From: Bugula neritina
Lineage: Eukaryota > Bryozoa > Gymnolaemata > Cheilostomatida > Bugulidae
NCBI GenBank assembly: GCA_964035545.1
Contig: OZ037770.1
Location: 3,951,662 to 4,011,661 of the forward strand
DNA: 60,000 nt
Reading direction: 5' to 3'
Shown here piece by piece: positions 37,400-49,879 of the stretch. Position 1 is the stretch's first letter. Every line of letters starts with the position of its first letter. A model generated the notes under the pieces. That model saw only the letters and a list, made by a program, of their open reading frames with translations. It was not told the origin of the DNA and made no database searches. The translations under genes were made by a program, and so were the position numbers.

Positions 37400-40300
37400 A
37401 CTCTACCTCCTGATCTACAAGGTAACCATAAAGAGACTCTTCTTTCAGTTCTACCTTAGCATTCTCACAATCCACCAGCTCAGTTTCAATCCAACTGAGT
37501 AATGTAAGCCATGCTAGACTCTAGAGATAGAGCATCTAGCCTTGAAGAAATAACTGGCTGACTAGAGCTAGTGGTTTCTGGCAGAGCAACTTCTATGACG
37601 TGGCAATTATTATCTGGAAAAACATGACTGTTTGTTGTAGAGTCTTGAGTTGAAATGACCGAACCACGTGTCATCAGGTTTTTATCTGACAACTCTGCGG
37701 TCACGTGACCTGTCACCCAGTTCACTAAATATCGCAGGGACAACATGACGATTGGAATTTCTTTGAATGTCGACACTGTTCTTTGGCTACTTCATGGGAA
37801 TTTCCTCCTATTCCAGGGTTATTCCCAGTATAAGACTTGAAGCATATACCCATACTGGGTGTACAACTCTCCCATTTTGTTGGCCTCTGTCGAGGACTAC
37901 AAATACTGATGAAGTTTGTTGTTCTGCGAGTTGCACAGGTCTGGCCCTGCCCACCCCAAAAGTAGGAACGTCCTCTACCTCCAGAATCACCGGGGCCAGC
38001 CCCAGAGCTAGCTGGGCTGAGGTTTGGATTAGGGACGGCTCCAATCCACGGTCTGGTCTAGGGATGAGGATTTCCCAGTCTCAAGGTTTAGCTATCCTCC
38101 ATCTCGTGATGGGCCAATGGGCTGGCTCCTGTTGTGGAGGTGCTTGTCCTGCAGCGTCGGGGCTTTTCAAGATTTGCCCAAAGCAAGCCACTCAACAATT
38201 GTGGCTGGGCAAAACTTCCACCACACAATAAGGTCCAACGAACTTGGGTCAAGGTTTAGCAAACTGGCCGTGATGCCTACGATAACTGATCATCCAAACC
38301 CAGGCACCTACCTGAGAGACATGTCACTTATGGTAGGATGACGCCTCTTCATGGTGGCACATCTGCCACATTAGCTAAGACACATCGTCTCTTTGGGGGC
38401 TACATCTGCTGCCCGCGATGACCTGCTGCTTTTTGACTTTTTCCTCTGTGTTGTCGTGATCTAATCAGGTACTAGAATGCTGCTCATCGGAGACAGCACG
38501 ACCCATAAAGGCTGGGTAGCCACTGATCGGGTGGCAGTGGCAGGGGTGTTCTCCTCTTGGTCACCTCAATTTTCGACCGGTAAGCCAGAAACCCCAGAGC
38601 AAGAGCTAGCTGTTTGCGGAGCTCCCCATGTGGCAAGATCAGGTCTCGGAACGCAGGGAGTATGACCTATAGACCAAACATCTTGCCCGTGTGGCAATGG
38701 GCTATGTGCTGGTGAGGCAGTATATAATCCTGTTGGTACGAATACTCACCACACCAACAATAGATATTGGTGAAATGTTGAGGGGCATGCACTTTCAGCC
38801 CCCAGTGAGTTCAAAACCTCCGCTCACACTAGTGACTTTTGACATTGCCTACTCATCACACGTTCAGTCATTCCGGGGCCGTGTCTCACTGGTTGTCCAG
38901 TGCTGCTGCGAGGTGGACAGCCTGAGTAGCTTCAAGACCTGACTGTAATCCTCTTTGCCATCAGGTTGGTCAGTGCTAGCTCTCCCACCACCTAGGATTG
39001 TCTGTTCCTTTCCCGCACACTGTTGCAGGTCTACGGAGTGGAGGACATACTCATCTGCCATGACAGGGGGCTGTAATCATCTGGGGAAAACCTTTTGAGC
39101 TGTTATTAGCCATGGGAGGGTTCTGGAGAAGGTAAGATTAAATACGACTCCATCCTGCATCTTCACAATTCATATTTGACTCTAAGAGAGAAGGCAGAGA
39201 CCGATTAAGGCCAATCTCATTGTTGCAGAAATTTAGCATTTGTTTGTATGGTGCCCTCATACACACAGGTAGCTCAGTCATACCTAGAAAAGTTGTTAAT
39301 CTCACATCCTAATTTAGAAGGTAATCATGAAGAGGCTCCTCTTTGAGTTCTACCAGAGCATCCTCACAATCCACCAACTCGGTTTCAATTCAACTGATTG
39401 TTCACTGATTACTGTAAGTCGTGCTAGATTCCAAAGATAGAGGATCTAGCTCAAAAGAAATACTTGGCTGAATAGAGCTAGTGGTTTTTTGAGTAGATCT
39501 CATGCCGTGGCAATAGTCATTAAAAAAACAAGTCTGTTCAATGTGAAGTCTTGAGTTGAAATGCCCAAACCGTGTGTTATCAGGTGTTCATCTGACAGCC
39601 CTGCAGTCGCGTGGCTTGTCACCGAATTCACCAAATATTGTAGGCACGACTCTGATCATTGGAGTTTCTTTAAACTTTGACGCTGTTCTTTGGTCACTCC
39701 ATAGGAATTCCATCTCATTCAAGGATTATTTCTAGTATGGAACACAAAGCATTTACACGTATTGGGTGTACAACTCTCACCTGGTAACATCTCTAACATC
39801 TCCCTCTCATTCTAGGACTATTTACCTGTACTGGGTGTACAACTCCTCCCTGGTAGCATCTCCAGGTGCCCAACATGGTAGTCAGCCAGATACCCTGCAA
39901 TCTCCTATTTTATTGGCATCTGTCCAGGCCTACGGATAGTGATGAAGCTTGTTGTTGTGCGGATTCCACAGGTGGAGTGGTCCTGCCCTCGCCTACCCCA
40001 AGGGTAGAGACGTCCTCTATCCTAGAGCCTTTGGGGCAAGCCCCAGAGCTGACTAGGCCGGGGTTTAGATTAAGGTGCGATTTTAACCCGTAGTCTGGCC
40101 TAGAGAGCTAGGATCTAGATCTCCCATTTCTTGGGTTGAGCTATTCCGTCATCTTATAATAAGCCGACAATTTGACTCTAATGGTGGAAGTGCCTGTCCT
40201 GTAGCGTTGGGGCTGGCCCAGTATGGCTTCGGCCGCAGCTCACTTTGGACTGATATTTTTCCAAAGCGCTCCACTCAATAAATGTGGTTGGGCAAGACAA

Positions 40301-40400
40301 CCAGCACACAGTAAGGTCAAACGAACTTGAGCTGTAGCTTATCTGACTGTCCACAACACCTAGGATAACTGATCAATCAAACCTCGTTCCCTACTTGTTA
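37400..40400 (-). repeat. Internal duplication in the post-integrase part of the gypsy relic
   Basis: Blocks 37,400-38,300 and 39,310-40,400 align in order with a period of about 1.92 kb. Shared landmarks include 'gtcttgagttgaaatg', 'actgggtgtacaactc', 'gccccagagct' and 'ggttgggcaa/ggctgggcaa'. On the minus strand both encode pieces such as 'VTGHVTAELSDKNL' against 'VTGHATAGLSDEHL', with frame breaks. No known domain was recognised; an ORF3 or env-like gene remnant is possible but unsupported. Confidence 0.6.
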
Positions 40401-40459
40401 TGAAGTCACCCACCTGTTACGGAGGAGAAGTCCTCCAAGCCTCCTATTGGCACCTTCTA

Positions 40460-41050
40460 TTATTTCTCTTGCCAAACTTCATGGGCTGTACTTATCTTCT
40501 CTATCAGTTTCTCCATATACGCATGTAGTGGGTACTCGAGCACTGGAACATGGTATATTAGGTGCGCGGGAACCCTGGTCTCTCTGGCAAGCATCAAAAG
40601 GTTCAGGAGCTTCTGCGTGCTAAAGTGGGGCATGATGCGGTAGGTCCGCATGATTTGTGGCAGCACCGCATTCCATCCTTTTGACTCCTGCTTAAGTTTA
40701 GGCTCCTGAGGGCATCACGCGACATCCTGTTGTTGAGTTCCACAATTCTGTTCACTTGCAGATGATATGAAGTTTTTCAGCTCTAGTTCACCCCCTATAT
40801 CTGGCAGAGTTAACCCATTAGTTGGGACTGAAACAGGGTACCCTGGTCTGTATGAATCTTTTCTGGTAACCTGAAATAACAAAACACATGTAGGTCTAGA
40901 GCCTGCGCCATTGTGGGGGCTGACGTGTCTGGAATAGCTTGTGCGTCTGCCCACTGCCTGAAGTGGTCTGTGAGAACCAGTACCCAGGTGTTATCTCTGT
41001 CAGAAAACAGCATAGGACCAACTAAGTTTACCCCCAATTTTTGCCACGGT
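40460..41050 (-). pseudogene. Integrase core fragment, copy 2
   Basis: Frames 40,810-41,037 ('LTDHFRQWADAQAIPD', 'IHTDQGTLFQSQ') and 40,460-40,666 ('LPQIMRTYRIMPHFST') match copy 1 with a few substitutions. Frame-broken between the two parts as in copy 1. Confidence 0.8.
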
Positions 41051-41059
41051 CGACAGGCA

Positions 41060-41480
41060 TACAGCTGCGTTAACTAATGTAGCCAACTGAGGAACTGCTC
41101 CATGAGTCATTGGAAAGTTGCCTGGGCAGCCAATTATCTACATGACAGTACTCTCCAGTTTCACAGCCTTTCAATCATGGGCGACGCATGCTGCCTGTTG
41201 CTTAGGGTCAGAACAGAGGGGTACTTGCCAGCACTCACTCAGCAAATCAAAGTACTTAAGTATTTGGTTCCTGCAAGGTATCCAAGAACTCATCTATCCA
41301 ATAGAGGGGGTTAAAATCCTGGATGGTGACACTGTTGAGGCTGCGATAGTTTACGCAGAAGCTCTAACTGCCACCCTTCTTTTTGACTAAGGCTACTGGT
41401 GAGCTCTACGCAGTATGGGCTGACTTAATCAGGTCCCGGTCAAAGAGGTTTAGTACCTGTTGATTCAACTCCTTCTCCCT
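41060..41480 (-). pseudogene. Reverse transcriptase N-terminal half, copy 2
   Basis: Same frame and motifs as copy 1 ('SSPVALVKKKGGS', 'FCVNYRSLNSVTIQ', 'PATFQ-LMEQ'). The stops before SSPVAL and after KKKGGS are shared with copy 1, whereas the codon after NSVTI is Gln (CAG) here and TAG in copy 1. The mutation history can therefore be ordered: most damage came before the duplication, some after. Confidence 0.8.
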
Positions 41481-42778
41481 GCACTGTCGTTGAGTTGGCT
41501 GTTTTATGAGCACAATGTTGGCTGCCAAGGAAATCTTGTGGCAGATGATTTTGGTCAACCCTGTGTCATTGCCTCCACAGTTGAATATGCTACTGTACTC
41601 CAGGAGTAGTTCAGCCGGTTCTTGGCACTCCGAGCAATTCCTACAGCTTCAACAGGGTCAGTCATACAGGTAAGCAACACACTCCGGGGATTGCTCCCTG
41701 TCTGGTCCCTGGGCGCTGGTCACTTTCTCCGATGCCAGCCCCACATGGGCTTTTTGGAAAAAGTAGTACCTCCCCACAACGGCACTAGTCAGCAGTTTGA
41801 TTGGCTTTGTGAAAGGGTTGATGCATTGCCCGCGAAGCTCCCCGACATCAGTCTCGCCGATTCAGGTTGTTTGTCAATTGAATCTTCCTATACATCCCTT
41901 CCACCACTTCAAGCTTCGTAATCATCCTCCAGTTGACCGTTATGGTACCGTGCAGTCCTGTACTACCCGAGTTCTGCTCACCAAGGGCCTGCCAAATTTG
42001 TTGACAAAGAAATGTTTAGAAATCTATGTGACACTGGTGTTTTTTCAAGAATGGAATGCCCAAGATGGCATCCTCCTTTAAGTAATTGAAAATGAAGGTC
42101 TTGTAGATCACCCGATCATAGACTAGTGTAGGTAGTGTAATGATGCCGTAGAACGGAATGCCCGACCAGCCCACCTATGTCACTATGTCCACCTACATAT
42201 GGCTCAATGCTAGCTCTCTCTCAAATGCCAAGCGTGTCAAAGAGATGCCGACTCAACATTTTTATGGTGGACCTAGTATCCAGTAGTAAGGCTGCAGCTT
42301 TACCTGCAATCTTATGGAGTAGGAAGTAGCTGCCACCGTACGGCTGAGTACTTCTCTGAAGCAGTCAGTGTCTGGCAGAGACACTTCTTGAGTCCTTACG
42401 CCGGGCCTCCTCTTCGACTTCACGACATCGGAGGCTTTCCGAGGTTTAGAGCGTAGCTTGGAGTCCTTTTCGGCAACTTTGTCGGGTAACTCCGAGAACC
42501 GGTTGCTGAGTGGCTAGGCAGAAGGTTTCGGTAGACTTTGCGGTCTTTTAGATCTTTCTAGTGCGTGCCATCTTAAGTCAAGAGACTCAATCCCAATGTT
42601 GAGTGACCAGACAAGAAGTTTGTGCAGACCTCTCAGCCCCCGAGATCTTTGAGGTGTCTGCCATTTGGCGTCGACAGGCTCCATTGGCATCCTTCTAAAC
42701 GAGGCTGACTCTGGACCCACAGTTGGCGGAAGTTATCGCAGGTATCCGGTGTTTAGAAGCACCTTCTTTCACCGTTGG

Positions 42779-42820
42779 GCATTCTCACTGCATGTGTACA
42801 TTTGTACCACACTCCCAACA
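42779..42820 (-). pseudogene. Gag CCHC zinc knuckle interrupted by a stop, copy 2
   Basis: Reads C-W-E-C-G-T-N-V-H-M-Q-stop-E-C on the minus strand. The TGA is at the same codon as in copy 1, while two other codons differ. Confidence 0.75.
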
Positions 42821-42872
42821 AGTGAGTGGTGGCGACCTGATGGGGTCATTCCATGACCAGGGCAAATGCCGA

Positions 42873-43275
42873 TCAGCTTGAGTCTGTAGGCCCTTCATCG
42901 TATTCATCGACATGAGGATTTTGTAGGGCTGTGGTATCAGCCACGACTTGAAGTGCTGGCGTGGTGGGTTGGACTGCCTCCTGTCCTGTTTCTTTAGTTT
43001 GGTTAGCAGTTAGTCTTTCCACTTGATAATAGGCTTTTTCCATCTCTACCGCTACTTCAATAGAGTCGACGTTAGATGCCAGTAAGTAGCGCTTCAGTCC
43101 TGCATAATTAGGTGCCCTTAAAATCAACTCATACCCCATGCTCTGAGCTATTTCTTTTTTGTTTGGCTGTGAGCTATCAATGACAACTTTTTTATCTGGT
43201 AAATGAATCCTGAAAGGATATCCTACGGTCTCTCCTGAGACTCTGGAGTTTTTCTCCAGCGTCTCGAGCGTTCAT
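42873..43275 (-). pseudogene. Gag capsid-like fragment, copy 2
   Basis: Carries 'GYELILRAPNYAGLKRYLLA' and 'VEMEKAYYQVERL', aligned with copy 1. Its upstream end is cut 12 bp later by the TIR transposon at 43,288. Confidence 0.55.
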
Positions 43276-43287
43276 ACCAAATCAAGT

Positions 43288-45851
43288 CACAGTTAGTTTA
43301 AGGTCATACTTTTCATTTTCTGGCTCTTTGCCAGGTGCTTTATGTTCTATATGAACAATGTTCCACTGATAGCTCAAACAGGTTGAATGTCACAGGAACA
43401 AAAAAAATATGAAAAGATAAAGAAACTTATGTTCTCCAATATACTTTTTTATTTTTTTCAAAAGCCAACTCGTGTTTAAGTTATAGCTTCTTGAAAAACA
43501 TAGTTCCCCTTCCACATTCTTTTTCAATTTATACGCTCCTGACTTGTTATTGTGTCTCAATATGCCTTGTATTTGAGTGCTCGTTAGTCTCGCTTCACTA
43601 ACTTTGCCTATACTTCACAAGTGCCAGTGCTGCTGGCTCAAAAGCTAAATGTTATAAACTGTCAGCTAAAACCCAATCTTGTATTCCTAGGTTGGTTGGC
43701 CTAAATAAAACAATAGTCAAATCATGATTTCATGTTTTAAAAATTTACTCTATTCTAACCTGCTGCCTAGCTAGTTCTATTTTTGATAAATAATTACAAA
43801 ATTTGTGATACATTTTTTTGGCAACCATGTGATTTATAAAATGCAGTAAGGGTACTCATAATATTATATTATTATCATTATAATATATTATATAGTATTA
43901 TGTGTGTTTTTATTATACTGCATAATATCTATTTTATTATTGTTGTTGTGCAAACAAGTGCAATTAACCTAGTTTTCAAAATGTACCTCTAAATTATCAG
44001 AATATCAGTTTAGATATTTTCATGCTTTGTAAGGTAAACCTAAAAAAAGAGGCTGTATTCCCAAAGTAAAGGGTGTTGAACTATGAACTATATTAGATTA
44101 GCCACTCTGCTACCAAGTGCATCAGTATAATATTATATGAATAGCTCTGATGCTTTGTCTCCGGTGGCTGGCTGCGATATGATAACTTGGCCAACTTCCA
44201 AGAGTTTAAAATTGGCGCAATTATTCAAAAGGTTACATACTGCACAGAGCTAGCAGTGGTAGTAACCTTACTATTGACAGTACTTATTACAACTGCCAGC
44301 ATATAAGCTGCATTGTAGAATGCCGTTGGGGTAGGCTAGTAAAACCAAATTCTGCTCTCTAATATACCTTAGACACAATGCAGCAACATAATTGTTCGTT
44401 TCAAATTACATTGCCACCCTTACATGAGCTGTGGGCTTCATAAAGATTCATATGATTAGAGATTTATGCTATAGGCTAGCTATGATGAAAATAACACACC
44501 AATGTCAAAGTTAACTTCAAGTATGTTGTTTTCCAGAAACTCAGTAGCCTAATGTCCATTTATCTCTCGCATACAAATACTTATGTAATAGCATACAGTA
44601 TAAGTTTTATTTTAGAGCACATCTGCAAACTCTATAATAAGAGCTTGCTTTACCAGTCCATTTCAGACCTGTTTTTGTAGCTAGTAATACGCAAGCTACT
44701 TATTTTTAAACTTTTGGGTTATTTGTTCAAAACCATTAGCTTTGCTAGTAACCCGAAACTATTGCAACAGTTGACTGCTATCAACATGAATTGACAGCCT
44801 AATAATTATAACCCGTTTGCGCGCGAAATATTCATGTAATGATAGTTACTCATATAGTGCCCGTCTCATTACCGATGACTGCGTGGTCCAGAGGTTAGAG
44901 GCGTCAGCGACGAGTTGGTTGGTCATAGTTCAACCCTGTTGCAATTTTTTTTGTCAACTTATGCAAATCCTACGCATGTATAATAAATATGGCTATAATT
45001 GTAAAGTTTTTTTTTAACTTTTGTTCAACAGTGAGACAACATACATGCATAATTATTAGATACTGAACATTGGACTAAACCTTAAATTGATCTTATAGAA
45101 TACAATGTACTTAAAATAATCATATGTGAATTAGAGAAACTGAAAGTACACCTGCTGCGCTATAGACAGACCTTTACTGACAAGACTGCAAAGTGAAGTG
45201 ATTTAGCTGAAATTAACTCTGCCAAACAAACAAAGAATTATGTTGTGCTGAGGCATTTTCAATATATTATTGTAACATAGTGAGATGATTCAGCTAAGTG
45301 CTAATGTAAAACAGGGAACATTATATTGGCAGAAATCCAATAGATTGCCAATTTGTGCGAGAGGGTACTATATGTTATTGTGATAGCGCAGAGCGGCAAA
45401 CGTACTCGGAATGTTATAATTAGTCACAGGAGCGTAGCTAGAACCACCATATGAAGAATTTAGAAAATTGCAGTGAAACTTGCAAAATGGTGTATGTTTT
45501 GACCAAATTGTGAAGAGCATAAACAGAATTTCAAAAAACAAAAAAAGTATATTAGAGAAAACATATCAAGGAATGTCAAGTTTAATTTTTAGACTTTATA
45601 AAATGAATCCCCTGTGCTACAGCAGTGGAACATGGAGGGTGTAAAATTTTACTTATTATGCAACAACTTTCTCAGAAAATTTTTTATTGAAAAATTAAAA
45701 AAGCATAAGAAAGAGGAATGCAAGAGCTATCTTTTCATGTAAAATTTGTTAATGTGAGACAAAAACTGTTTGAGCTATCCCCTGGAAACCGTTTATATAT
45801 AACATAAAGCAGTGCCTGAATCTGGAAAGTAATGACCTTAAACTAACTGTG
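43288..45851. mobile_element. Non-autonomous TIR DNA transposon, CMC (CACTA-like) type, 2,564 bp
   Basis: Both ends read inward as 'cacagttagtttaaggtcat' (20 of 20 matched), then more weakly for about 300 bp (for example 'gctttatgttctatatgaac' at the left against 'gctttatgttatatataaac' at the right). It is flanked by the 3-bp direct repeat AGT (43,285-43,287 and 45,852-45,854). Copy 1 preserves the empty site ('atcaagtccctaag', about 5,105-5,118) with AGT once. A CAC terminus plus a 3-bp target duplication fits the CACTA/Mirage/Chapaev group. No transposase frame is present; the interior holds a tRNA-like relic at about 44,876-44,945. Confidence 0.88.
44876..44945 (+). repeat. tRNA-like (SINE head) relic inside the TIR transposon
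   Basis: A-box-like 'tggtccagaggttagagg' and B-box-like 'agttcaaccc' at tRNA spacing, followed by a T run that would end Pol III transcription. Stems do not close well, so not called a tRNA gene. Confidence 0.4.
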
Positions 45852-45854
45852 AGT

Positions 45855-46795
45855 CCCTAAGGCCCGAAAGATGTACGTGACCCACGCCGAGATCTAGGCT
45901 ATAATACTTGGGCTTGTCCGTTAAGTGGGTTCGGAGCTAGAGAGGTCACTATTTGGCAATTTCTGCAACATCCTTGAAATCATTAATTAACTGCTTAAGA
46001 CGCTCTCTTTAAAAGAGAGAAGAGGGTATCTTGAAATGTGTAGGAAGAATTTTATTTAGATAGCAGCTTCCAAGAGTTGTTTTTGTCTGGCGAGCTCCGG
46101 CAGTTGAATGGCTCTACACTGCAAGATCGTCTCTCTATATACCCTGTAATTATTTCTTCCAGAAGACTCTATCGACCTTCGACCGAAAATTGATCATGTC
46201 GGAGTCTCCAATCGGATGCCCGACACTACGACATGACTAAAATTGGTCCTGTCGGACGTGGCGCAGCTCCAACTCAATTGTCCAACACTCTGACATGCCT
46301 GATCTCAGACAAAGACCCTTTTTTAGCATAAAAAAATTAAAAAGAAAAACAAAGAATATGCCCAATCTCGGACAAAGACCGTCTTTTTAGCATAAAAAAA
46401 CATAAGAGAACAAAAAAAGAATATCGTTGCGCTAGGTTAAATGATAGTTCAGTAATATACTGAAATATTGTAATAAGTTGTAATATACTGATCCATACTG
46501 TAATATACTGATACATACTTTAATACACTGTAACATACTTTAATATCCTAAAAAATACTGCAATACAAGATAATACACTGCAATATATGACAATTCAATG
46601 TAGTACACTGTAACAAATTGTCAGACAATGTAATATCCTGCTTAATTTTCTGTAAGAAATTGTAAGACACGACAATAAAATGTAATAAACTGTAATATAT
46701 AGCGTAATCACACTGTAATAAACTGTAATAAACTGTAATATACTGAAATATACTGTAATACATTCTACTAGACCACTCCAAAGCTCGCCAAACTA
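45855..46795 (-). repeat. LTR-like block with minisatellite, copy 2
   Basis: Matches 5,110-6,135. The TACTGTAATA-type array here spans about 46,440-46,775, shorter than in copy 1. The TIR transposon separates this block from the gag part. Confidence 0.55.
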
Positions 46796-48403
46796 CGCAC
46801 TCCTAATCATATTTCCCTGAACCATTAGACTCAGTGGCTCTGCCCGCTCAGTTACGCATGATGCATTTATAGATTTTTATATAAACATAAACATAGACAA
46901 TAAATGAACAGAGACTTGTAGTCTGTATCCCTACTTTGTAGTACTGATTAGAGATTTACCTAGTTTTACTATTTCTACTCTCAATATATATTTACTGCCG
47001 AGAAGAGATGATTACTAGAAGAGGATTTATAGAATTATGACAGTAAGACAATGAGGGGAGTATTCCTACACAACTACCAGAATACCTGTGTTCTCCAGTC
47101 ACCTGAACCAGTGTAACCTAGACTATTAGTGTAAGCTAGACTATTAGTGCAAGGTAGAATATTAGAGCTAATTATTTATGGTGATTATCAGCCAAGTCAG
47201 GAGTTGAATAAAGAACTTAGATAAATTAAAGCGCGCATACCCAGAGATCCAACAGTTGAAGTCTGAACCATCAGGTTACACATATTTTTTTACATTCAAG
47301 CGCATACAATCAACTATAAAAATAATATTTATCTCTGTGAGAAGCAAATCATAAAAACAAAAGCAGTCAAAACAAGTAATGGATGAGCCAAGTAATATAG
47401 CATTTTATTATACGACTATAGCGGAGCCATAATCATATAAAAAAACTCACACGAGTTTATAGTCACCATCACTGTGGGAAAACTCCTGATGGAAGAGCTT
47501 TTGTTAAAAACGGCTAAATGCCTATTTGGATGGGCACATGAGCAATTACTACTCGATGCACTTCCTAACATCACTAATGGCCTTTGTTGGGCTCAAACCC
47601 ATGACCTTTGTGCTTACTAGGCAAACGCTCTAACCCCTAGACCATGCAGAGCCATCGTCATATAGTTGACTTATAAATTGATTTATGCAAATACAATCTC
47701 ATTAAATTAAACTTGTATCTCATTTGGCCGACATTTAGATTAAACGGGTTGTTAAACACATATTTCATATTTTTTTGCTGTTGAAAAAAATCTATCTACC
47801 ATTCTCAGTAATATGAAGCTATTTTGTTGGCAGGTAAAATAAATTATATGCTTGAAACAGAAAATCCTAAGGAAGCTGCGAATTTAAATGAGAATGAACT
47901 AGAAATACTTATGGGTGGTTTTCATTGAATCAACTTGTACTAAAAATTAACAGATCACTAAAATAAATTATATAGAACTGTTACAAATACAAAAGTACTG
48001 AAAATTATTACATGAAAACAACTTAAACTCTGGCTATAACAATAGCCTCAAAACTAAACTTCAGCAAACATACAAAACACCCATAAAGCTAAAAACACAC
48101 CTTGAGCTAATTTAGTTTGCTTTTTCATATAAGTTTCTTCAAACATTCTATTTTGCTACACAAATAGATGTTGAACAATAACATACTGTATTGTATTGAG
48201 ACAAGCAATGTAGCTAGAGCATACCTAAACATAACTCAAACCAACCAGGAGTACTACACAACAACCTGTAACAAAGTACATCAACTACACCTAGCTTAAA
48301 CAGCAGTGATGGAACTTCTATAGCTGTAGTGTATCCATAATAGCAGAGTTTCTAGAGGCCAAGTCTAAGAAATCACTAGTGCACTAAGAATTTTTTATAA
48401 TAG
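46795..48403. other. Duplicated non-coding spacer, copy 2
   Basis: Matches 6,135-7,865. Contains the short form of the 19-bp VNTR (47,110-47,170) and the second copy of the tRNA-derived SINE (47,450-47,654). No exon recognised. Confidence 0.6.
47450..47654 (-). repeat. tRNA-derived SINE, copy 2
   Basis: Same insertion as 6,850-7,070, with the tRNA-like head at about 47,654-47,583 on the minus strand (CTAGTAA loop, 'gggtttgagccc' B box). Confidence 0.6.
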
Positions 48404-48507
48404 GTAGATAAACATAAATAATTTTCAAAAGCAAAAAAGTAAACATACTTCGGCGATTCTTTGAATATATTGTACTTTTTCACTATGTTACTCTAATTTT
48501 TCATCAA

Positions 48508-48858
48508 CTAAACCTAAGGCCACACGGTGCGTATTTTCAAATGCGAAAATTGAAATCACAAGTAGCAAAGGTGTCCACTGTACGCGTTGAGAAAACATTT
48601 GCACTTGTCGCTCAGCATTCTCAACGCAAGTGCGAATCGTCTCTGTCGTCGTCACCTAATTGGCTGGTAGTTATTCAGCGAGCCCAACTTCTTCATTTTA
48701 GTGCTACATTCCAATAAATTGCGTTTTATTAAAAGCGAGTGAGATTTAAAAATGAAAGCTTTATTTATCCCACATCACTGACGCTACAGTGGACACCTTT
48801 GCTACTTGTGCTTTCAATTTTTGCATGCGAAAATACGCCCTGTGTGGCCCTAGGCTTA
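48508..48858. mobile_element. About 350-bp MITE, copy 2 left arm
   Basis: Same element as 10,382-10,729, with 'ggccacacggtgcgtatttt' near the left end and 'gtgtggccctaggctta' at the right. The right arm at about 55,535-55,560 lacks it ('caaatattaagttgat'). Confidence 0.75.
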
Positions 48859-49879
48859 GTATTTGAATCTGCAACTAGTCAGCTCAAGTGTTGGGCATGG
48901 ACTGCTTACTTAAGAGAGTACATGGATTTGATGTTAATTGTAATTTTGGCAGCAACTAAAATCATAAACAAGGCCATATATTGTTTATGTGATTGCTGGT
49001 TGTTTGCGGAACTTTCACTGGGTGTTTTTGCAATGGTGTAACCTAAACACACCACTTTTTACAGTTTTTCTTTAAGATTTTTAGCCCAATATACATCAAA
49101 ATTTAAGCAATTTTCTTCTGTACCTCAAATTACATAGTGTGGTCAAATTGTGTAAATATTCCGTTTAAGATTATTGTGTGAACTTTTTCTGTAACCAAAT
49201 TGTACTCATACTATTATTTTCACGGTATTAATAGCTTCATGTATCTTTTGCATTTTGTTTCGATGCACTTGCATGATATTTTATTTTGCTTATTTCATTC
49301 ATTTTGCTGTCCGATTCCGGACTGAAAATTTGAGATTCGAGTGCTGAGCTGGCTGACTCGAGACCGAGGCTCTTAGACATGCGATTGTGATAAAGCCATT
49401 TTGGGCAGCCTCATATATGAGTGAGTTAAAAGCCCAATGCAGTCAGTGAGGACACTTCTACCAACTACCAAGGGATATTTACATCTGCTCCAAACTTAGT
49501 ATTGAGTATCATAACATATTGTATATTTCAAACCTTACAAATAAAATTGTCACCAAATTTATAACTGATGATAACCATTTCATAAGTCCTTGATTTAATT
49601 CCGCTCTAAAAAATATAAAACTATCAAGTTTAGAGGAGCATGGGCAGGGAGATTATTTAAGCTAACCTTGTAGATACATTTTGAGATGAGCTTTCTCTTG
49701 AATAATCCGACATAGTTGTGGAATGCTGTTTCAGGCAAACAAAGCTGACGATTTCCTGGTAAGAGGAAGGTAAAGAATAATCCAGTGATATTAGTACAAG
49801 AGGCAGAACTGGATGGTGAATTAGCTTCACAATGAAGGCTGTGATTCAGCTCTCCAAAAACAATTAGGCAACTGGACAG

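Larger units (their letters stand above)
37262..43287 (-). mobile_element. Ty3/gypsy-type LTR retrotransposon relic, copy 2
   Basis: Same order and lesions as copy 1. Gag capsid part lies at 42,873-43,275, the CCHC knuckle with a TGA at 42,779-42,820, DTR protease at about 42,240-42,330, RT N-terminal half at about 41,060-41,480 and the integrase core at 40,460-41,050. RT again joins integrase directly, without YxDD, RNase H or HHCC. The post-integrase tract (37.3-40.4 kb) is fully visible here and contains a diverged internal duplication (37,400-38,300 against 39,310-40,400). The element would end in LTR-like blocks at 36.9 and 46 kb. Confidence 0.85.

Noticed and set aside
37767-38231. 154-residue plus-strand frame
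   Set aside because: Antisense to the gypsy relic, with no recognisable domain. The same strand in the internal repeat and in copy 1 is broken.
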